Shown: positions 1-10,124, numbered from the stretch's first letter. The stretch is DNA of 64,000 nucleotides from Microbacterium elymi (GCF_021582895.2 NZ_CP091139.2:1550001-1614000), one strand, 5' to 3'. A program made the numbers and translations. The notes: generated by a model from the sequence alone, not told the origin.

Positions 1-211
1 GGTGTACTCGTTCGACATCGGACTCGTGATCGGCCTCACCCTCGTCGCGGTGTGCTCGCTGGCCGCGACGATCGGCGGCGTCATGCCGCTGGCGGCCCGC
101 GCCATCCGCGTCGACCCCGCCGTGTTCTCGAACCCGTTCATCACCACCTTCGTGGATGCCACCGGCCTGGTCATCTACTTCCTGATCGCGAAGGCCGTGC
201 TCGGGCTGTAG
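1..211 (+). CDS. mgtE: Magnesium transporter MgtE, C-terminal end (partial)
   Basis: Only the last ~70 residues are in the window; the gene enters from the left edge and ends with TAG at 209-211. The fragment has two hydrophobic segments. Its closing part, DPAVFSNPFITTFVDATG then a final membrane helix, matches the last two helices of MgtE channels, where the conserved Asp of the final segments helps line the Mg2+ pore. MgtE is an inner-membrane homodimeric magnesium channel gated by cytosolic N and CBS domains, which lie outside the window. The family call is fairly safe from this tail, but nothing can be said about the start or regulation. Confidence 0.85.
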   Translation, partial: VYSFDIGLVIGLTLVAVCSLAATIGGVMPLAARAIRVDPAVFSNPFITTFVDATGLVIYFLIAKAVLGL

Positions 212-231
212 CGGGCTCGGTGCTTGCTCAT

Positions 232-307
232 GAGCTTGCGGAGATCTCACGAGCTGAGGAGGGATTGCGCCCCGCAACCCCCTCGTTTCGTGAGGTCTCC
301 GCAGCTC
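232..307. repeat. Long imperfect hairpin downstream of mgtE
   Basis: Arms at about 232-252 and 288-307 pair over ~20 bp (GAGCT(T)GCGGAGATCTCACG against CGTGAGGTCTCCGCAGCTC). The loop holds a second small stem (TTGCG/CGCAA). One extra T in the left arm, inside GCTTGC, is the only bulge; it is the same indel seen in many genes here. It may be the mgtE terminator or a REP-like element. The rest of 212-398 holds nothing I recognise. Confidence 0.6.
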
Positions 308-398
308 GTGCGGGAACCTGTGCCCGGCGGCCCGTGGATGGCCACGACCCTTCAACCGGGACTGGGGCACGGTCCGGGCGGACCGGCCGGCTGCCCGC

Positions 399-1324
399 TC
401 AGAGCGGCTCGATGCCGAACGTGAAGGCGCGCCCCTGCCGGAACGGCTCGACCAGTTCGAAGTTCTCGAACGCGATGCCGCTCGGGATGGGATGCTCGCT
501 CATCCAATACGTGTGACGCCCGTTGACCTGGGCGCGCAGCGCCGGGTCCGGGTCGGCGGCACGCCACTCCTGGACGCCGCGTCGCCCGACGTAGTGCCAG
601 TGCTCGGCCGTGCCCTCAGCGTAGGTGGCGCCCACCGGGTCGCCCTCGTCCGGACGCGCCCGCACCACGACGTCGCCGCCGTCGCGGACCAGCTCCCCCA
701 CACCGAACGAGGCGTGCGGGGCGAACGCGGTGCCGTGATAGTCCGGCCACAGCGCGCTCGCGTGGGCCGTGCGGCCGGAGAGTTCCAGCTCGCGCAGTCG
801 CGCCCAGTTGCCCATCGTGGCCGTCAGGACACAGGCATCCAGCGCCACCGAGGTCTCCCCGGCGAATGCCGCCACCTGCACTTCGTGCGGGCGGTCGCGG
901 GTGAAGCTCGCGGTGACCCACACGTCCGCGCCGTTCGCGAACGGTTCGCAGAGGATGCTGACGGTCAGGGTGTCCCCGTCGACCACGCCGCGCGCGGGAT
1001 CGGTGTCGGCCCGCGGAGCCGCATCCGACGGATCGTCGGCCGACCAGAACCGCAGCCCGGGGTGTCGTCCAGCCGTGATCGCTCGAGTTCGGAATAGCCG
1101 CGCTCGGCCTGCCCGGCGGGGACCGGCTCGATGGCGATGAAGTTGACGAGCCGGTCGCGCGGCTGGTCGAGGTAGGGCGTGAACACCCGGATCAACCCGC
1201 GCGGCCCGGCCAGCGGGTGAAGTCCGATCTGCATGCCGTCCGGGTGGCCCCAGCGGGGCTCCCGCGGCCCGGCACCGGCGACCGGCCTCAGCCAGCCGGT
1301 CTCGTCGATGGTCGCGTCATGCAT
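399..1324 (-). CDS. Conserved protein of unknown function in the D-arabinan locus
   Basis: About 308 aa. ATG at 1324 is preceded by GGAGG. The N-terminal part (to about 1055) and the rest are in different frames because one G is missing in a CCCCGGG run near 1063; joining them gives a continuous sequence through RLDDTPGLRFWSADDPSDAA. No signal peptide or membrane helix is seen, and the sequence is rich in probable beta-strands and aromatic residues (WGHPDGMQIG, FTPYLDQPRDRLVNF, WHYVGRRGVQEWR), as in carbohydrate-active or carbohydrate-binding beta-sandwich proteins. It is the last gene of the kinase-GH116-isomerase unit, so it probably takes part in the same sugar pathway. I do not recognise a named family and assign no activity. 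Confidence 0.7.
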
Positions 1325-1421
1325 GTTGCCTCCTCGGCGTTCAGAACTCAGCTGCGCGGGCCCGAACCGGCGTCCGCCCCTCGGCCCGGCGCGCTCTGCG
1401 GCATCCCACCCGCGACTGAAC

Positions 1422-1495
1422 ATGAAACCGCCCACTGCACATCAAACTGGGCCCGGTTTCATGTACATTCGGCCAAATCGTACGATCTCGGCGCG
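1422..1495. repeat. Intergenic palindromic repeat, family A, copy 1
   Basis: Contains TGCACATCAAAC, then ATGTACATTCGGCC and AAATCGTACGATCTCGG. The same word order recurs at 10508-10592 and 52917-52996. The core ATCGTACGAT is itself a palindrome. It lies between the isomerase stop and the start of the unknown gene, so it would be transcribed within that operon. Confidence 0.75.
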
Positions 1496-1508
1496 GGACG
1501 GACGCGGG

Positions 1509-3141
1509 TTACAGGTCCACGTCGCCGACGAGGTGGACGCGGATGCCCATCCCATCGAACATCGCGGCCTTGGCGGCGAGCGCCTTGTCGGCGGTGGCGG
1601 CGTCGGGGGCGTAGGCCAGCTGGGCGTGGTTGGCCTTGTGCCGGGCCATGAACTGGTCGCGGGTCTGGCCGTGCAGCACCACGTTCGCGATCGGCCACTC
1701 CGGGTTCGTGACGTCCTTGCGGCGCTGGGTCTCCTCCTCCGGCAGCGCGACGACCGAACCGCGGAACAGGTCGGCGTGCAGCGCCCCGTCGGCGATGTAC
1801 ACGCGCGAGAGGACGACCTCTCCGGGCTTGGACACCCCGTTGATCGTCGCCCCGCCGGCGGGGAAGAACACGTGCCCTTGACGCCATCCCTCGGCCTTGT
1901 CCCATCCGCCCAGGTGCGAGGCGGGCACCGAGCCCGAGATCTCGTACACCCACACGAACTGCCCGTCGTACTCCTCACCCCATCGCACGTCGTGCAGCGT
2001 GGTGTCGGGGTTCAGCCCCATCGCCGTCCACACCCGGTTCGTGATCAGCGCATCCACCGCGACGCCCTCGTCGGCCTCGTTGAAGTGCGGGAACGCGCGA
2101 CCGGCGTGCAGCTCGCGCTCGCCGTCGCGGGAGAACACCGGCGGCCGCTCGGTCGAGTTCAGGATGCCTTCGGCCAGGTCAGACGCCGGGACGAGATCCT
2201 TCAGCCCCTGCTGGTACTGGATGCCGACGGCATCCAGTCCGAAGTCGTCGGCGATCCGCAGCGCGGCGATGTACATCTTCAGCTGCCACTGCACCTGGTC
2301 GCGGGTGAGCTCGGTCGCGGCATCCTGCCCGTACTTGAAGGTCATTCCGTGCTCGATCAGCCAGTCGTACGCCGCGTCGGCCTCGGACTCGGCCACCTCG
2401 AGCATCTCGGCGTACAGCGCGGACTGCGACAGGCGCTCCTTGTAGATCCCGGTCCGGTTCAGCAGCTCGTCGTCGAAGATCGCGTTGTACATGCCCATGC
2501 AGCCCTCGTCGAACACGCCGATGATGGCCTTGTCGGCGAGCAGCTGGTCGGCAAGGGCCCGACCGAGCTGGGTCTCGGGAGAGTCGGGCAGCGCGGGCAG
2601 CTCGTGCACGTGCGACGCATCGTGGGTGATGTGCCCGGTCTGGACCCATTCCCTCAGACCCGCCCGGAACCACTCGTCGGTGAAGTCGACCGACCAGATC
2701 GTGGAGTACTCCTTGCCCATCTTCGTCAGGCCCGCGTTCAGGCCGAGCAGACCGACCAGACCCGGCCAGTCGGGCGCGAAGTTCGCCGTCGTCAGGATCG
2801 GGCCGCGATGCGTGCGCAAGCCCGGCGAGCACGTGGTGGGAGTACTGCCAGTTGGCGATCGCGACCACCAGCGGCGCATCCTCGGGGATGTTCGTGAAGA
2901 CCTCCAGGCCCATCCGCTGGCTGCGGATGTACCCGTGACCCCGCTCCTCGTCGACGCCGAACGGCCGCACGACGCTCCAGCCGAGCTGCTCGAAGGCCGC
3001 GGTGACAGCCGCCTCGGTCGCCTCCTGCACCGGCCAGCCGGCGACGTTCGCCGACTCGCGCAGGTCGCCCGACGTGATCAGGTAGACCGTGTTCGGCGCG
3101 GCGGTCGGGCGGGCCGTGGGAGTGGGAAGTGTGTAGCTCAT
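1509..3141 (-). CDS. L-fucose/D-arabinose isomerase family protein
   Basis: About 543 aa after removing one extra T near 2815 (GGGCTTGCGC for GGGCTGCGC). It converts an aldose to a ketose with a divalent metal in the cytoplasm. The family block FDEGCMGMYNAIFDDELL, followed by KERLSQSALYAEM, is the metal-site region of FucI-like isomerases. FucI enzymes act on L-fucose and on its stereo-analogue D-arabinose, giving D-ribulose from the latter. Position between GH116 and the unknown gene, downstream of an FGGY kinase, makes D-arabinose the likely substrate here; this is inference. ATG at 3141, 21 bases after the GH116 stop, suggests co-transcription. L-fucose or L-arabinose remain alternatives. 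Confidence 0.8.
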
Positions 3142-3162
3142 GGTGTCTCCGTTGGTGAATGG

Positions 3163-5695
3163 TCAGGTCAGGGGGGCGATGTGCGCATCGCCTTCTGAAA
3201 GGTGGATGTCGACTCCGACGACGGTGCCGCTCAGGCGCAGTTCGGCCAGCGCGAGTTCGCCGCCGTCCAGCCGCAGCGTGAGCGCGTCGGCATCGATCTC
3301 GACGCGTCCCCAGCCCGTGCCCGTGGTGAACAGCGCGCGCAGCGGACCGGGCTGGGCCGGCGCGAACCCGAGCGTGTGGGTCGGGGCATCCCATCGCTGC
3401 CCGGTGAACGCCAGCAGCACGCCCCACGACGCGAGCGATCGCGCGTAGTGGTTGCCGCACTCGATCTCGTTCCACGGGTTGCGCACAACGCCGTCGTAGC
3501 GCGCGGCGCGCGTACGCTCGATGAGCAGTGCGTCCTCGACGAGACCGGCGGCGGCGAGGGATGCCGCGACCTGGTGCTCGACGCCGGTCCACACCTCGTC
3601 GGAGTAGACGAAGGGGATCGCCGGGCGCCCGCCGGCCGGCCATGAGGCGAGCAGCAGCCCACCCTCGTCGTTCAGCGCATAGACGCGCTGTGTGCTCTCG
3701 TGGTCTGTGAGATCGCCGCGGAAGTTGTGGGTCATGATGGCCGACAGCGCAGTGCGCACGCGGTCCGCCGGCAGGATGTCATCGAGCCCGTTCAACTGCG
3801 CGTGGAACTGTCCGAGCAGCTGGTCGGACAGGACGCCCTCGCCGTACTGGTAGCGGTGCCCGTCGAGGTCATCGATCACCTGTCGATACCACTGGCCGTT
3901 CCACAGCACCTCGTCCATGCGCGCCGCGGCCCGGTCGGCGTGCGCGGTGAGCTCGACCGCCCGTCCGCCGTCGCCGACATGCCGCGCCATCCGGGCACCG
4001 GCGCGGAGGGCGGCGATCAGCATCCCGTTCGCGAGCGGCTCGATCCCGTGGAACTCGATGTCGTAGGTGTTGTGCAAGCTCGCCGTCCAGCAGGCCGTCG
4101 CCATCGCGGTCCCATTCGCGCAGCGCGTACCCGAGCGCCCGGTCGGCGGCCGGCCACAGCTCGCGCAGGAAGTGGTCGTCGCCGGAGAACCGCCATTCGC
4201 GATGCAGCCGGATGACGGTGCCCAGCTGTCCGTCCACCGCCGGACCCATGAACCAGGTCGGCCCGTCGAAGACCCGATTCGACCGGAACTTCTGCGCACC
4301 GACCGCGTCGGTCTCGAGCAGGAACTCGTTGCGGCGCGCGCTGCGCTCCAGCTGCGGGAACAGCCACGCCACCGTCTGCGCGTACGACCAGACGTGCGTG
4401 CAGGTGCCCTCGCACGAGCCGCCATGGTCGAACGAGCCCTCCCACGCCGCGAACACCGGACCCGCCCCGAGCGCCGGGTTCGGCGTCTCGACCACGAAGC
4501 ACGTCGTCGACCGCACCGCGGCGATGTTGGCGCCCGCGGCCTGCACGATGACGGGGTCGAGGGTGCCGCCGTACAGCGCCTCGACGAACGCCGTCGTCGC
4601 CCCCTCGAGCGCGGGCAGGTGACGGTGCAGGTGGGATGCCGCGGCCCACGCATCCGGCCACAGTGTGGCGTAGTGGTTGCGCACGACCTCGTCGGCGTGC
4701 GGATCGTTCCCGATGATGTGGCCGAGCCATCCCCGGTGCCGGTTGGGGAACGACCAGCTCAGCACGAACTCGAAGTCGCGGGTCTCGCCCGGTGCCAGCG
4801 CGTGGACGATGCCGAGGGATCCGGTGCGCATGCGCGGCAAGGTGGCGAACAGCTCCGCCTCGCTCATCGGCCGACCGGCGTCTCCCTCCGCGAACAGCCC
4901 ACGCGGGCGGTCTTCCAAGGTCAGACGCGGTTCGATCTCGAGCAGGCCGTCGGCGACCAAGTCGTTCCAGAACAGGCGTGCACCGTCGGGCCAGAACCCG
5001 GTGACCCACTGCGGCTTGGTCGTGGTCGCGGCATCCGTCGTCGTGAGCGCGAGCGTGCCGTAGCCGAAGTCGTCCGCGGGCAGGTCGATGCCGAAATCGA
5101 GCCCGCGCACGGCACCCTCTTCGCCCGGGCCGTCGTCCCGCCAGCGCACGGTCTGCGTACCGCGCATGCCGAAGGGCCCCTCGCCGCGCCCCGCGGTGTG
5201 GCTGGCCGAGCCGACGATCGTGACGTCGACCGGCGCCGGGCCGGGGTTGGTCACGCGGTAGCGCAGCACGGCGGCCGGGATGCCGGATGCGTCGGGGTCA
5301 AGCGGCACCAGCGGCGTGAACGCGCGCAGTGAGACGTCGACCGGCAGCGCATCGTCGGCGAACTCGATCTCGACGATCGGGTACTCGCCGTGCATCGTGG
5401 CGGCATCCAGGCGCGGAAGGCCGGCGAGCGCGTCGAACGGAGCCCCGGCATCCCAGTCGTACGGCCCGTTCATCCGGGCCTCCAGTACACGGGTGACCGG
5501 CTCGGCCCCCGCCGCGAGGGCGTGGATGGCGAAGAACGTGTGGGGGTTGCGGCGACCCTTGTCGGGCAGGTTCTCCAGCTCCCAGTCACGCAGCTCGCCG
5601 CGCGCGCCCAGCGATACGTTCCCCGTGCCGATGCCGCCGAGTGGAAACGCGGCGCGCGTCGCCGTGTGCGGGATGCCGCGGGCCCGACGCGTCAT
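3163..5695 (-). CDS. Glycoside hydrolase family 116 enzyme (GBA2_N/DUF608 type), probable exo-beta-D-arabinofuranosidase
   Basis: About 843 aa after removing one T near 4078 (GAGCTTGCAC). The N-terminal beta domain starts with the typical FPLGGIGTGNVSLGARGELRDW block, and a C-terminal (alpha/alpha)6 catalytic domain follows. GH116 carries a catalytic Glu and Asp; here they match CEGTCTHVW (residue ~425) and HNTYDIEFHG (~545). There is no signal peptide, so it acts in the cytoplasm. Known GH116 activities include beta-glucosidase, glucosylceramidase, beta-xylosidase and exo-beta-D-arabinofuranosidase; the last was reported for Microbacterium and Dysgonomonas enzymes found beside GH172 and GH183, as here. 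The ATG overlaps the kinase stop (ATGA), so translation is coupled. Family certain, substrate inferred. Confidence 0.88.
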
Positions 5696-7188
5696 GCGAA
5701 CACCTCTTCTCGCTGTGTGCCCGCCAATTCGTGCACGACATCCGTCGTCCCGGTGTAGAGGCGCAGGTAGCGGTCGAACAGGGCGTCATAGACGGCGGAC
5801 GTCGCCGAATTGGGCGTGATGGTCGCCACGACCGGATTCCACTCGGCGATCCGCGGCTCGGTTCCGGGCGCGGTGGTCGCCGTGGCCGCCAGGAAGGCGG
5901 CGCCGTAGCTCGCGCCGATCGTGGTCTGCGGCACCTGCTGGGTCAGGCCCGTGGCATCCGAGACGATCTGGAGCCAGAGCTGTCCCTGCGTGCCGCCGCC
6001 GACCGCGACGATACGGCGGATATCGGCGCCCGCGGCGCGCATGGTCTCGACGTTGTGCCGGACGCCGAGGGCCGTCGCCTCCAGCGCGGCGCGGTACAGA
6101 TCGCCGCGGGTGTGCGCGAGGGTGAGGCCGGCGATCACGCCGCGGGCATCCGGATCCTGGATCGGGGTGCGCTCGCCGGCGAAGTAGGGGAGCATCGCCA
6201 GTCCCCGCGCCCCGGGTCCGGAAGCCGCGGCCTCGGCGAGGAGCGTCGGATAGTCGGCGGAGGTGAGATCCCTCAGCCAGGCGGTCAGCGCCCCCGACGT
6301 GGCCAGACCCCCGGCGAGGTTGCGGGTGCCCTCGAAGGCACCGACCGTGGTCCACATCGACGGAGTGCGCAGCGTGTGCGCACCGGTCGCGATGAGGAAC
6401 ATCGTCGTGCCGTACATCAGCATCAGATCGCCGACCTCGTGCGCGCCGACGCTCACCGCCTCGGTCCACGCGTCGATGGTGCCGGCGATGACCGGTGTGC
6501 CGGCCTGCAGCCCCGTGGCGTCGGCGGCGGCATCCGTCACCCATCCCGCGATATCCCCCGCCCACCGCAGCGCGGGCCGTTCGATCCCGGGCGCGATCCG
6601 GTCCCACCAGGGCTCGTGCCAGGCGCCGCGCTCGACGTCGTAGAGCGGGGAGGTCTGGCTGGCCGACTGATGGTCGAGCACGTAGGCCCCGGTGAGTCGT
6701 CGCGCCAGGAACGAGGCCGGCATGTACAGCCGTCTCGCCCGGGCGTAGGAATCCGGCTCTTCCTCGGCGATCCAGGCGATCTTGGGGCCGCCGGCCTGCG
6801 AGGTCAGCGGCGAGCCGCCGATCGCGGTGATCGCCTCGGGGCCGAGTTCGGCGGTGATGCGGTCGATCTGCGCGCCGGATCGGGTGTCGACGCCATACAG
6901 GATGGCCGGGCGCACCGGCACGTCATCGTCGTCGGCGAGCAGGACGCACGGGCCCATGCCGCTGACCCCGACGGCTGCGATCTCGGCGTCCGGGCACTGG
7001 GCGCGCAGCTCATGGGTGATGGCGACGAACTCGTCCCACCAGATCCGGCCGTCCATCTCGACCCAGCCCGGATGAGGCCGCCGCACCTCGTGCTCGAGGA
7101 CGGCCGTGGCGAGGATGCGGCCGGCGTCGTCGACGAGGACTCCCTTGCTGCTGGAGGTGCCGACGTCGACCCCGAGAGTGCACCGCAT
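5692..7188 (-). CDS. FGGY-family carbohydrate kinase (xylulokinase/ribulokinase-like)
   Basis: 498 aa in one intact frame, ATG at 7188 with AGGAGGG upstream. It phosphorylates a sugar with ATP. The first FGGY domain opens with the phosphate-loop block LGVDVGTSSSKG, WVEMDGRIWWDEF follows, and the second domain carries the adenosine motif RRIVAVGGGTQGQLWLQIVSD near residue 395. If the downstream isomerase makes D-ribulose from D-arabinose, this kinase would give D-ribulose 5-phosphate for the pentose phosphate pathway; close relatives are usually named xylulokinase. It is the first gene of a four-gene unit (kinase, GH116, isomerase, unknown) driven by the LacI-controlled promoter at 7233-7261. 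Confidence 0.85.
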   Translation of the reverse strand: MRCTLGVDVGTSSSKGVLVDDAGRILATAVLEHEVRRPHPGWVEMDGRIWWDEFVAITHELRAQCPDAEIAAVGVSGMGPCVLLADDDDVPVRPAILYGVDTRSGAQIDRITAELGPEAITAIGGSPLTSQAGGPKIAWIAEEEPDSYARARRLYMPASFLARRLTGAYVLDHQSASQTSPLYDVERGAWHEPWWDRIAPGIERPALRWAGDIAGWVTDAAADATGLQAGTPVIAGTIDAWTEAVSVGAHEVGDLMLMYGTTMFLIATGAHTLRTPSMWTTVGAFEGTRNLAGGLATSGALTAWLRDLTSADYPTLLAEAAASGPGARGLAMLPYFAGERTPIQDPDARGVIAGLTLAHTRGDLYRAALEATALGVRHNVETMRAAGADIRRIVAVGGGTQGQLWLQIVSDATGLTQQVPQTTIGASYGAAFLAATATTAPGTEPRIAEWNPVVATITPNSATSAVYDALFDRYLRLYTGTTDVVHELAGTQREEVFA

Positions 7189-7232
7189 CGCATCCCTCCT
7201 CGATCACGTCGGTGTCATCGCGAACCCGGTTC

Positions 7233-7261
7233 ACGCTACACGAAATCGATTTCATCCACAA
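7233..7261 (-). promoter_or_regulatory. LacI-controlled promoter of the kinase operon
   Basis: On the minus strand TTGTGG (7256-7261) and TAGCGT (7233-7238) are 17 bases apart. The perfect palindrome GAAATCGATTTC (7242-7253) lies inside the spacer, so a bound LacI-family repressor would block RNA polymerase. The same geometry recurs at 16673-16701. Confidence 0.75.
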
Positions 7262-7264
7262 TCG

Positions 7265-7459
7265 CCGAGGTTGTCCTCCGTTGCGCGAGATTGTCCTCCG
7301 TCCGGCGAGATTGTCCCCCGTCGCGCGAGATTGTCCCCCGTCGCGCGAGATTGTCCCCCGTCGCGCCAGATTGTCCCCCGTCCGGCGAGATTGTCCTCGT
7401 TCCAAGTAGCAACCTCGGCGCACCAGCGACAACCTCGGCGAACCGAGCACAACCTCGGG
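7265..7459. repeat. 20-bp tandem array with inverted flanking units
   Basis: Six full 20-bp units run from 7271 to 7390, plus a partial one; a typical unit is TTGTCCCCCGTCGCGCGAGA. To the right, three units with the same ~20-base spacing carry the mirrored word ACAACCTCGG (about 7409-7459), and one direct CCGAGGTTGTCC starts the array. It fills most of the gap between lacI and the kinase promoter. It is not a CRISPR: there are no spacers and the units abut. Confidence 0.85.
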
Positions 7460-7485
7460 CAAACAGCGGGCGAGGATGCCGGGGC

Positions 7486-8474
7486 TCAGTGTGCGCGGAG
7501 GACCGTGGCCGGCTGCAACTCGTTGCGCAAGCACGACCGTGCGCGCCGGCTGGTCGTCGCCGTTGATGCGCTCGAGCAGGAGCCGAGCCGCGGTCACACC
7601 CATGTGACGCGCGGGCAGCCGGACGAGCGTCACGACGCTGGGCGAGAGGGTGGTGAACGGCAGGGATCCGATGACGGCCACCCCCACCTGGGGCGGGGTG
7701 AGCCCGTGCTCGGTGAGCACCTGGATGGCGCCGACGCCGATCAGGTTGTTGCCGGCCACTACAGCCTCGGGCGGCTCGGGCAGGGTGAGCAGCTCTTCCA
7801 TCACACTGCGACCGCCCTCGACCTGGAAGGTGGAGTAGCGCAAGCGCATGGAGATCGACATCCGGGACGTGCTGCTCCATCACCGACCGCCAGCCGTCGG
7901 CGCGCTCGGACGCAGTCTCGATCTGCTCCGGTCCCGCGATGAACGCGATCCGACGGAAGCCGGCCTGCACGAGGTTCTCGGTGGCGGCACGGCCGGCGGC
8001 GCGGTTGGCCATCACCACCCCGTCGATGTCGTACCCGGTGCCTCGATCGACGGCGACGACGGGGCGCCCGGCGGCGATGACGTCATCGAGATTGGTGTGG
8101 TCCGCGGCAGCGGCCAGGATCACCCCGGCCATGTGCTCGGACAGCGCGATCTGCAGGTACCGCGATTCCTTCTCCACCTGGGCATCGGTGTTGCACAGTA
8201 CGACCGAGTAGCCGGCATTCTGCGCGACATCCTCGACGCCGCGTGCCAATTCCGTGAAGTAGGGGTTCTCGATGTCGGGGATCAGCAGCGCGATGACCTC
8301 GGACTCCTGTCGACGCAGCGACCGAGCCGTCCGATTCGGGCTGAACCTCAGCTGCTGCGCGGCATCGCGCACGGCGGTCGTCTTGGCGTCAGAGACACCC
8401 GCGCCGTTGAACACGCGAGAGACGGTGGCGGGCGAGACGCCCGCGAGCTTCGCCACTTCATAGATGGTGGCCAT
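7486..8474 (-). CDS. LacI-family transcriptional regulator
   Basis: About 328 aa after removing one T at each of two GCTTGC sites (near 7844 and 7531). The N-terminal LacI helix-turn-helix reads TIYEVAKLAGVSPATVSRVF, with the hinge around residues 45-60 and then a periplasmic-binding-protein-like sugar-sensing domain (VIALLIPDIENPYFTELARG, AGVILAAA). ATG at 8474 has GGGAG upstream. It is transcribed towards the kinase operon and divergently from the GH172 gene, with one operator in the shared promoter region, which suggests autoregulation. Four matching GAAATCGATTTC-type operators in the window define its likely regulon: the kinase operon, GH172/lacI, the ABC importer and GH183. The inducer is unknown. 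Confidence 0.9.
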
Positions 8475-8501
8475 GGTCTCCCGCTCTGCGATCGGTGCGC
8501 G

Positions 8502-8545
8502 TTGACAGCGCCTCTGGTCCACAATACAGTGGTGAAATCGATTCC
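8502..8545 (+). promoter_or_regulatory. GH172 promoter with LacI operator
   Basis: TTGACA (8502-8507) and TACAGT (8525-8530) with a 17-base spacer form a near-consensus promoter for the GH172 gene. The operator GAAATCGATTCC (8534-8545, one mismatch from the palindrome) lies at the expected transcription start. On the minus strand TTATGG and TATTGT, 17 bases apart, could drive lacI across the same operator. Confidence 0.75.
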
Positions 8546-8589
8546 ATAAGAGTGGTCTCACCGAGAACCCCGACGACGGAGCTGACCCC

Positions 8590-9719
8590 ATGACAACGAC
8601 GTCCCCACTCTCCTCGCTCAGCGCGCTGCGCGCCGTGCAGACCCGGTCGATCTCGCCCGAGAACTTCGACGGCGCGGTCGGCGGCGGCGGGCGCGCGCGC
8701 GAGGGCACCGGCGCGTCCTGCGCGCGCGACCTCGGACCGGGCTGGAAGATCTCGCCCAGCGTGGACGTCAAGGCGGGCGAGACCTTCGAGCTCGCGAACA
8801 TCTCCGGCGCCGGCAAGATCACGCACATCTGGATCACCACCCACACCGACAACTGGCGCACGCTGCTGCTCCGCGCTTACTGGGACGGCGCCGCTGAGCC
8901 TGCCGTCGAGGTGCCCTACGGCGACTTCTTCTGCAACGGCTGGGGCGTGTTCGCTCAGGTGAATTCGCAGGTCATCGCGGCGAATCCCCACGGCGGCTTC
9001 AACTCGTACTGGCCGATGCCGTTCCAGACCGGCGCCCGGCTGACGATCGAGAACACCTCGACCGTCGACGTGCGGATCTACTACCAGATCACCTACGAGA
9101 CCGGCGCGGACTACACGGACGAGGGCTACTTCCACGCCCAGTGGCGCCGATCGAACCCGCTCGATGAGCTCGTGCCGCACACGATCCTGGAGGGGATCGA
9201 GGGACAGGGCCACTATGTCGGCACATACATCGCCTGGGGCGTGAACTCCAACGGCTGGTGGGGCGAGGGCGAGATCAAGTTCTACCTCGACGGCGATACC
9301 GACTACCCGACGATCTGCGGCACCGGAACCGAGGACTACTTCGGCGGCGCGTGGAACTTCGACATCCCGGAACAGGGATACACCGCCTTCTCGACGCCGT
9401 ATCTCGGGATGCCGCAGGTCATCCGCCCGGACGGGCTCTATGTGTCGCAGCGCGATTCGGGATGTACCGATGGCACGTCGTCGACCCGATCCACTTCGCC
9501 ACCGGCATCCCCAAGGTCGACATCCAGGCGCTCGGATGGCGCAGCGGATGGCGGTACCTCCCGCTGCGGGACGACATCGCCTCGACGGCGATGTTCTACC
9601 TCGATCGGCCGACGGCGCGGCGCCCGAAGACGCCGAGCGCCGACGATATGGAGGTGCACTTGGGGACGGCTCCGGTCCCCGACATCGGGGCGACACCGCC
9701 GCGCGCGCCGCAGGACTGA
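8590..9719 (+). CDS. Glycoside hydrolase family 172 (DUF2961) protein, probable exo-alpha-D-arabinofuranosidase
   Basis: About 375 aa. Two extra bases near 9455 (CAGCGCGATTC) split the frame; the C-terminal part resumes at RFGMYRWHVVDPIHFATG. DUF2961 hallmarks are present: the N-terminal SISPENFDG with a Gly/Arg-rich loop, GEGEIKFYLDGD and PTICGTGTEDYFGGAW. The Glu in GEIKFYL (~228) and in GTEDYF (~248) are the likely catalytic pair by comparison with GH172. The family acts on alpha-fructofuranosides and alpha-D-arabinofuranosides. No signal peptide, so it would work on imported oligosaccharides. It is monocistronic, divergent from lacI and has its own operator. Family sure; the D-arabinose substrate is inferred from the GH116 and GH183 neighbours. 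Confidence 0.88.
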
Positions 9720-9752
9720 ACCGCGGCATCCGACGGCGAGTGGATGCTGCGG

Positions 9753-10124
9753 TCAGAGCGCGAGGTGAAGACGCAGTGCGGCATCCACCTGCGTCATCGC
9801 CTCGGCGGGAACCCAGCCGACGATGCGCAGGATCCGCCCGATCGACACGGCACGCACCTGTTCGGCCTGCGCCTTCGAGTCGTGGCTGAGGCCGGTCGCA
9901 TCGGCGTCGAGGAGGACGTGGAACGGGAACACCCGTGCGGTGCTGCTCGTGATCGGCACGACCGTGATCACGCCGCGCCGCGTCCGCACCGCGGCCGCAT
10001 TCGCGGTGTTGTTGCTCACCACGACCGCGGGTCGCGTCTTGGACGCCTCGGAACCGGAGACCGGATCGAGGTCGACCAGCACGATCGCCCCGCGGCGGAC
10101 GAGCGTGACGCCGTCGCCGGTCAT
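9753..10124 (-). CDS. Type II toxin, PemK/MazF family
   Basis: 123 aa. The family's N-terminal RRGAIVLVDLDPVSGSEASKTRPAVVVSN block (an SH3-like beta-barrel endoribonuclease with Arg/Ser near the active site) and the later ITVVPITSSTARVFPF strand are clear. MazF toxins cut single-stranded RNA at short motifs. The start overlaps the upstream antitoxin stop by four bases, the usual antitoxin-toxin order. The module sits inside the carbohydrate locus between GH172 and the biotin genes. Confidence 0.88.
   Translation of the reverse strand: MTGDGVTLVRRGAIVLVDLDPVSGSEASKTRPAVVVSNNTANAAAVRTRRGVITVVPITSSTARVFPFHVLLDADATGLSHDSKAQAEQVRAVSIGRILRIVGWVPAEAMTQVDAALRLHLAL

Noticed and set aside
52..516. Long open frames opposite or across real genes, many Arg/Pro/Gly-rich
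   Set aside because: Expected in high-GC DNA; codon character, motifs and starts support the other frames.
1509..7188. L-fucose or xylose catabolic operon
   Set aside because: The isomerase and kinase families alone would allow it, but GH172, GH183 and GH116 under the same operator fit D-arabinan better. Kept as the alternative.
7265..7459. CRISPR array near lacI
   Set aside because: The 20-bp units abut with no spacers, and no cas genes are present.
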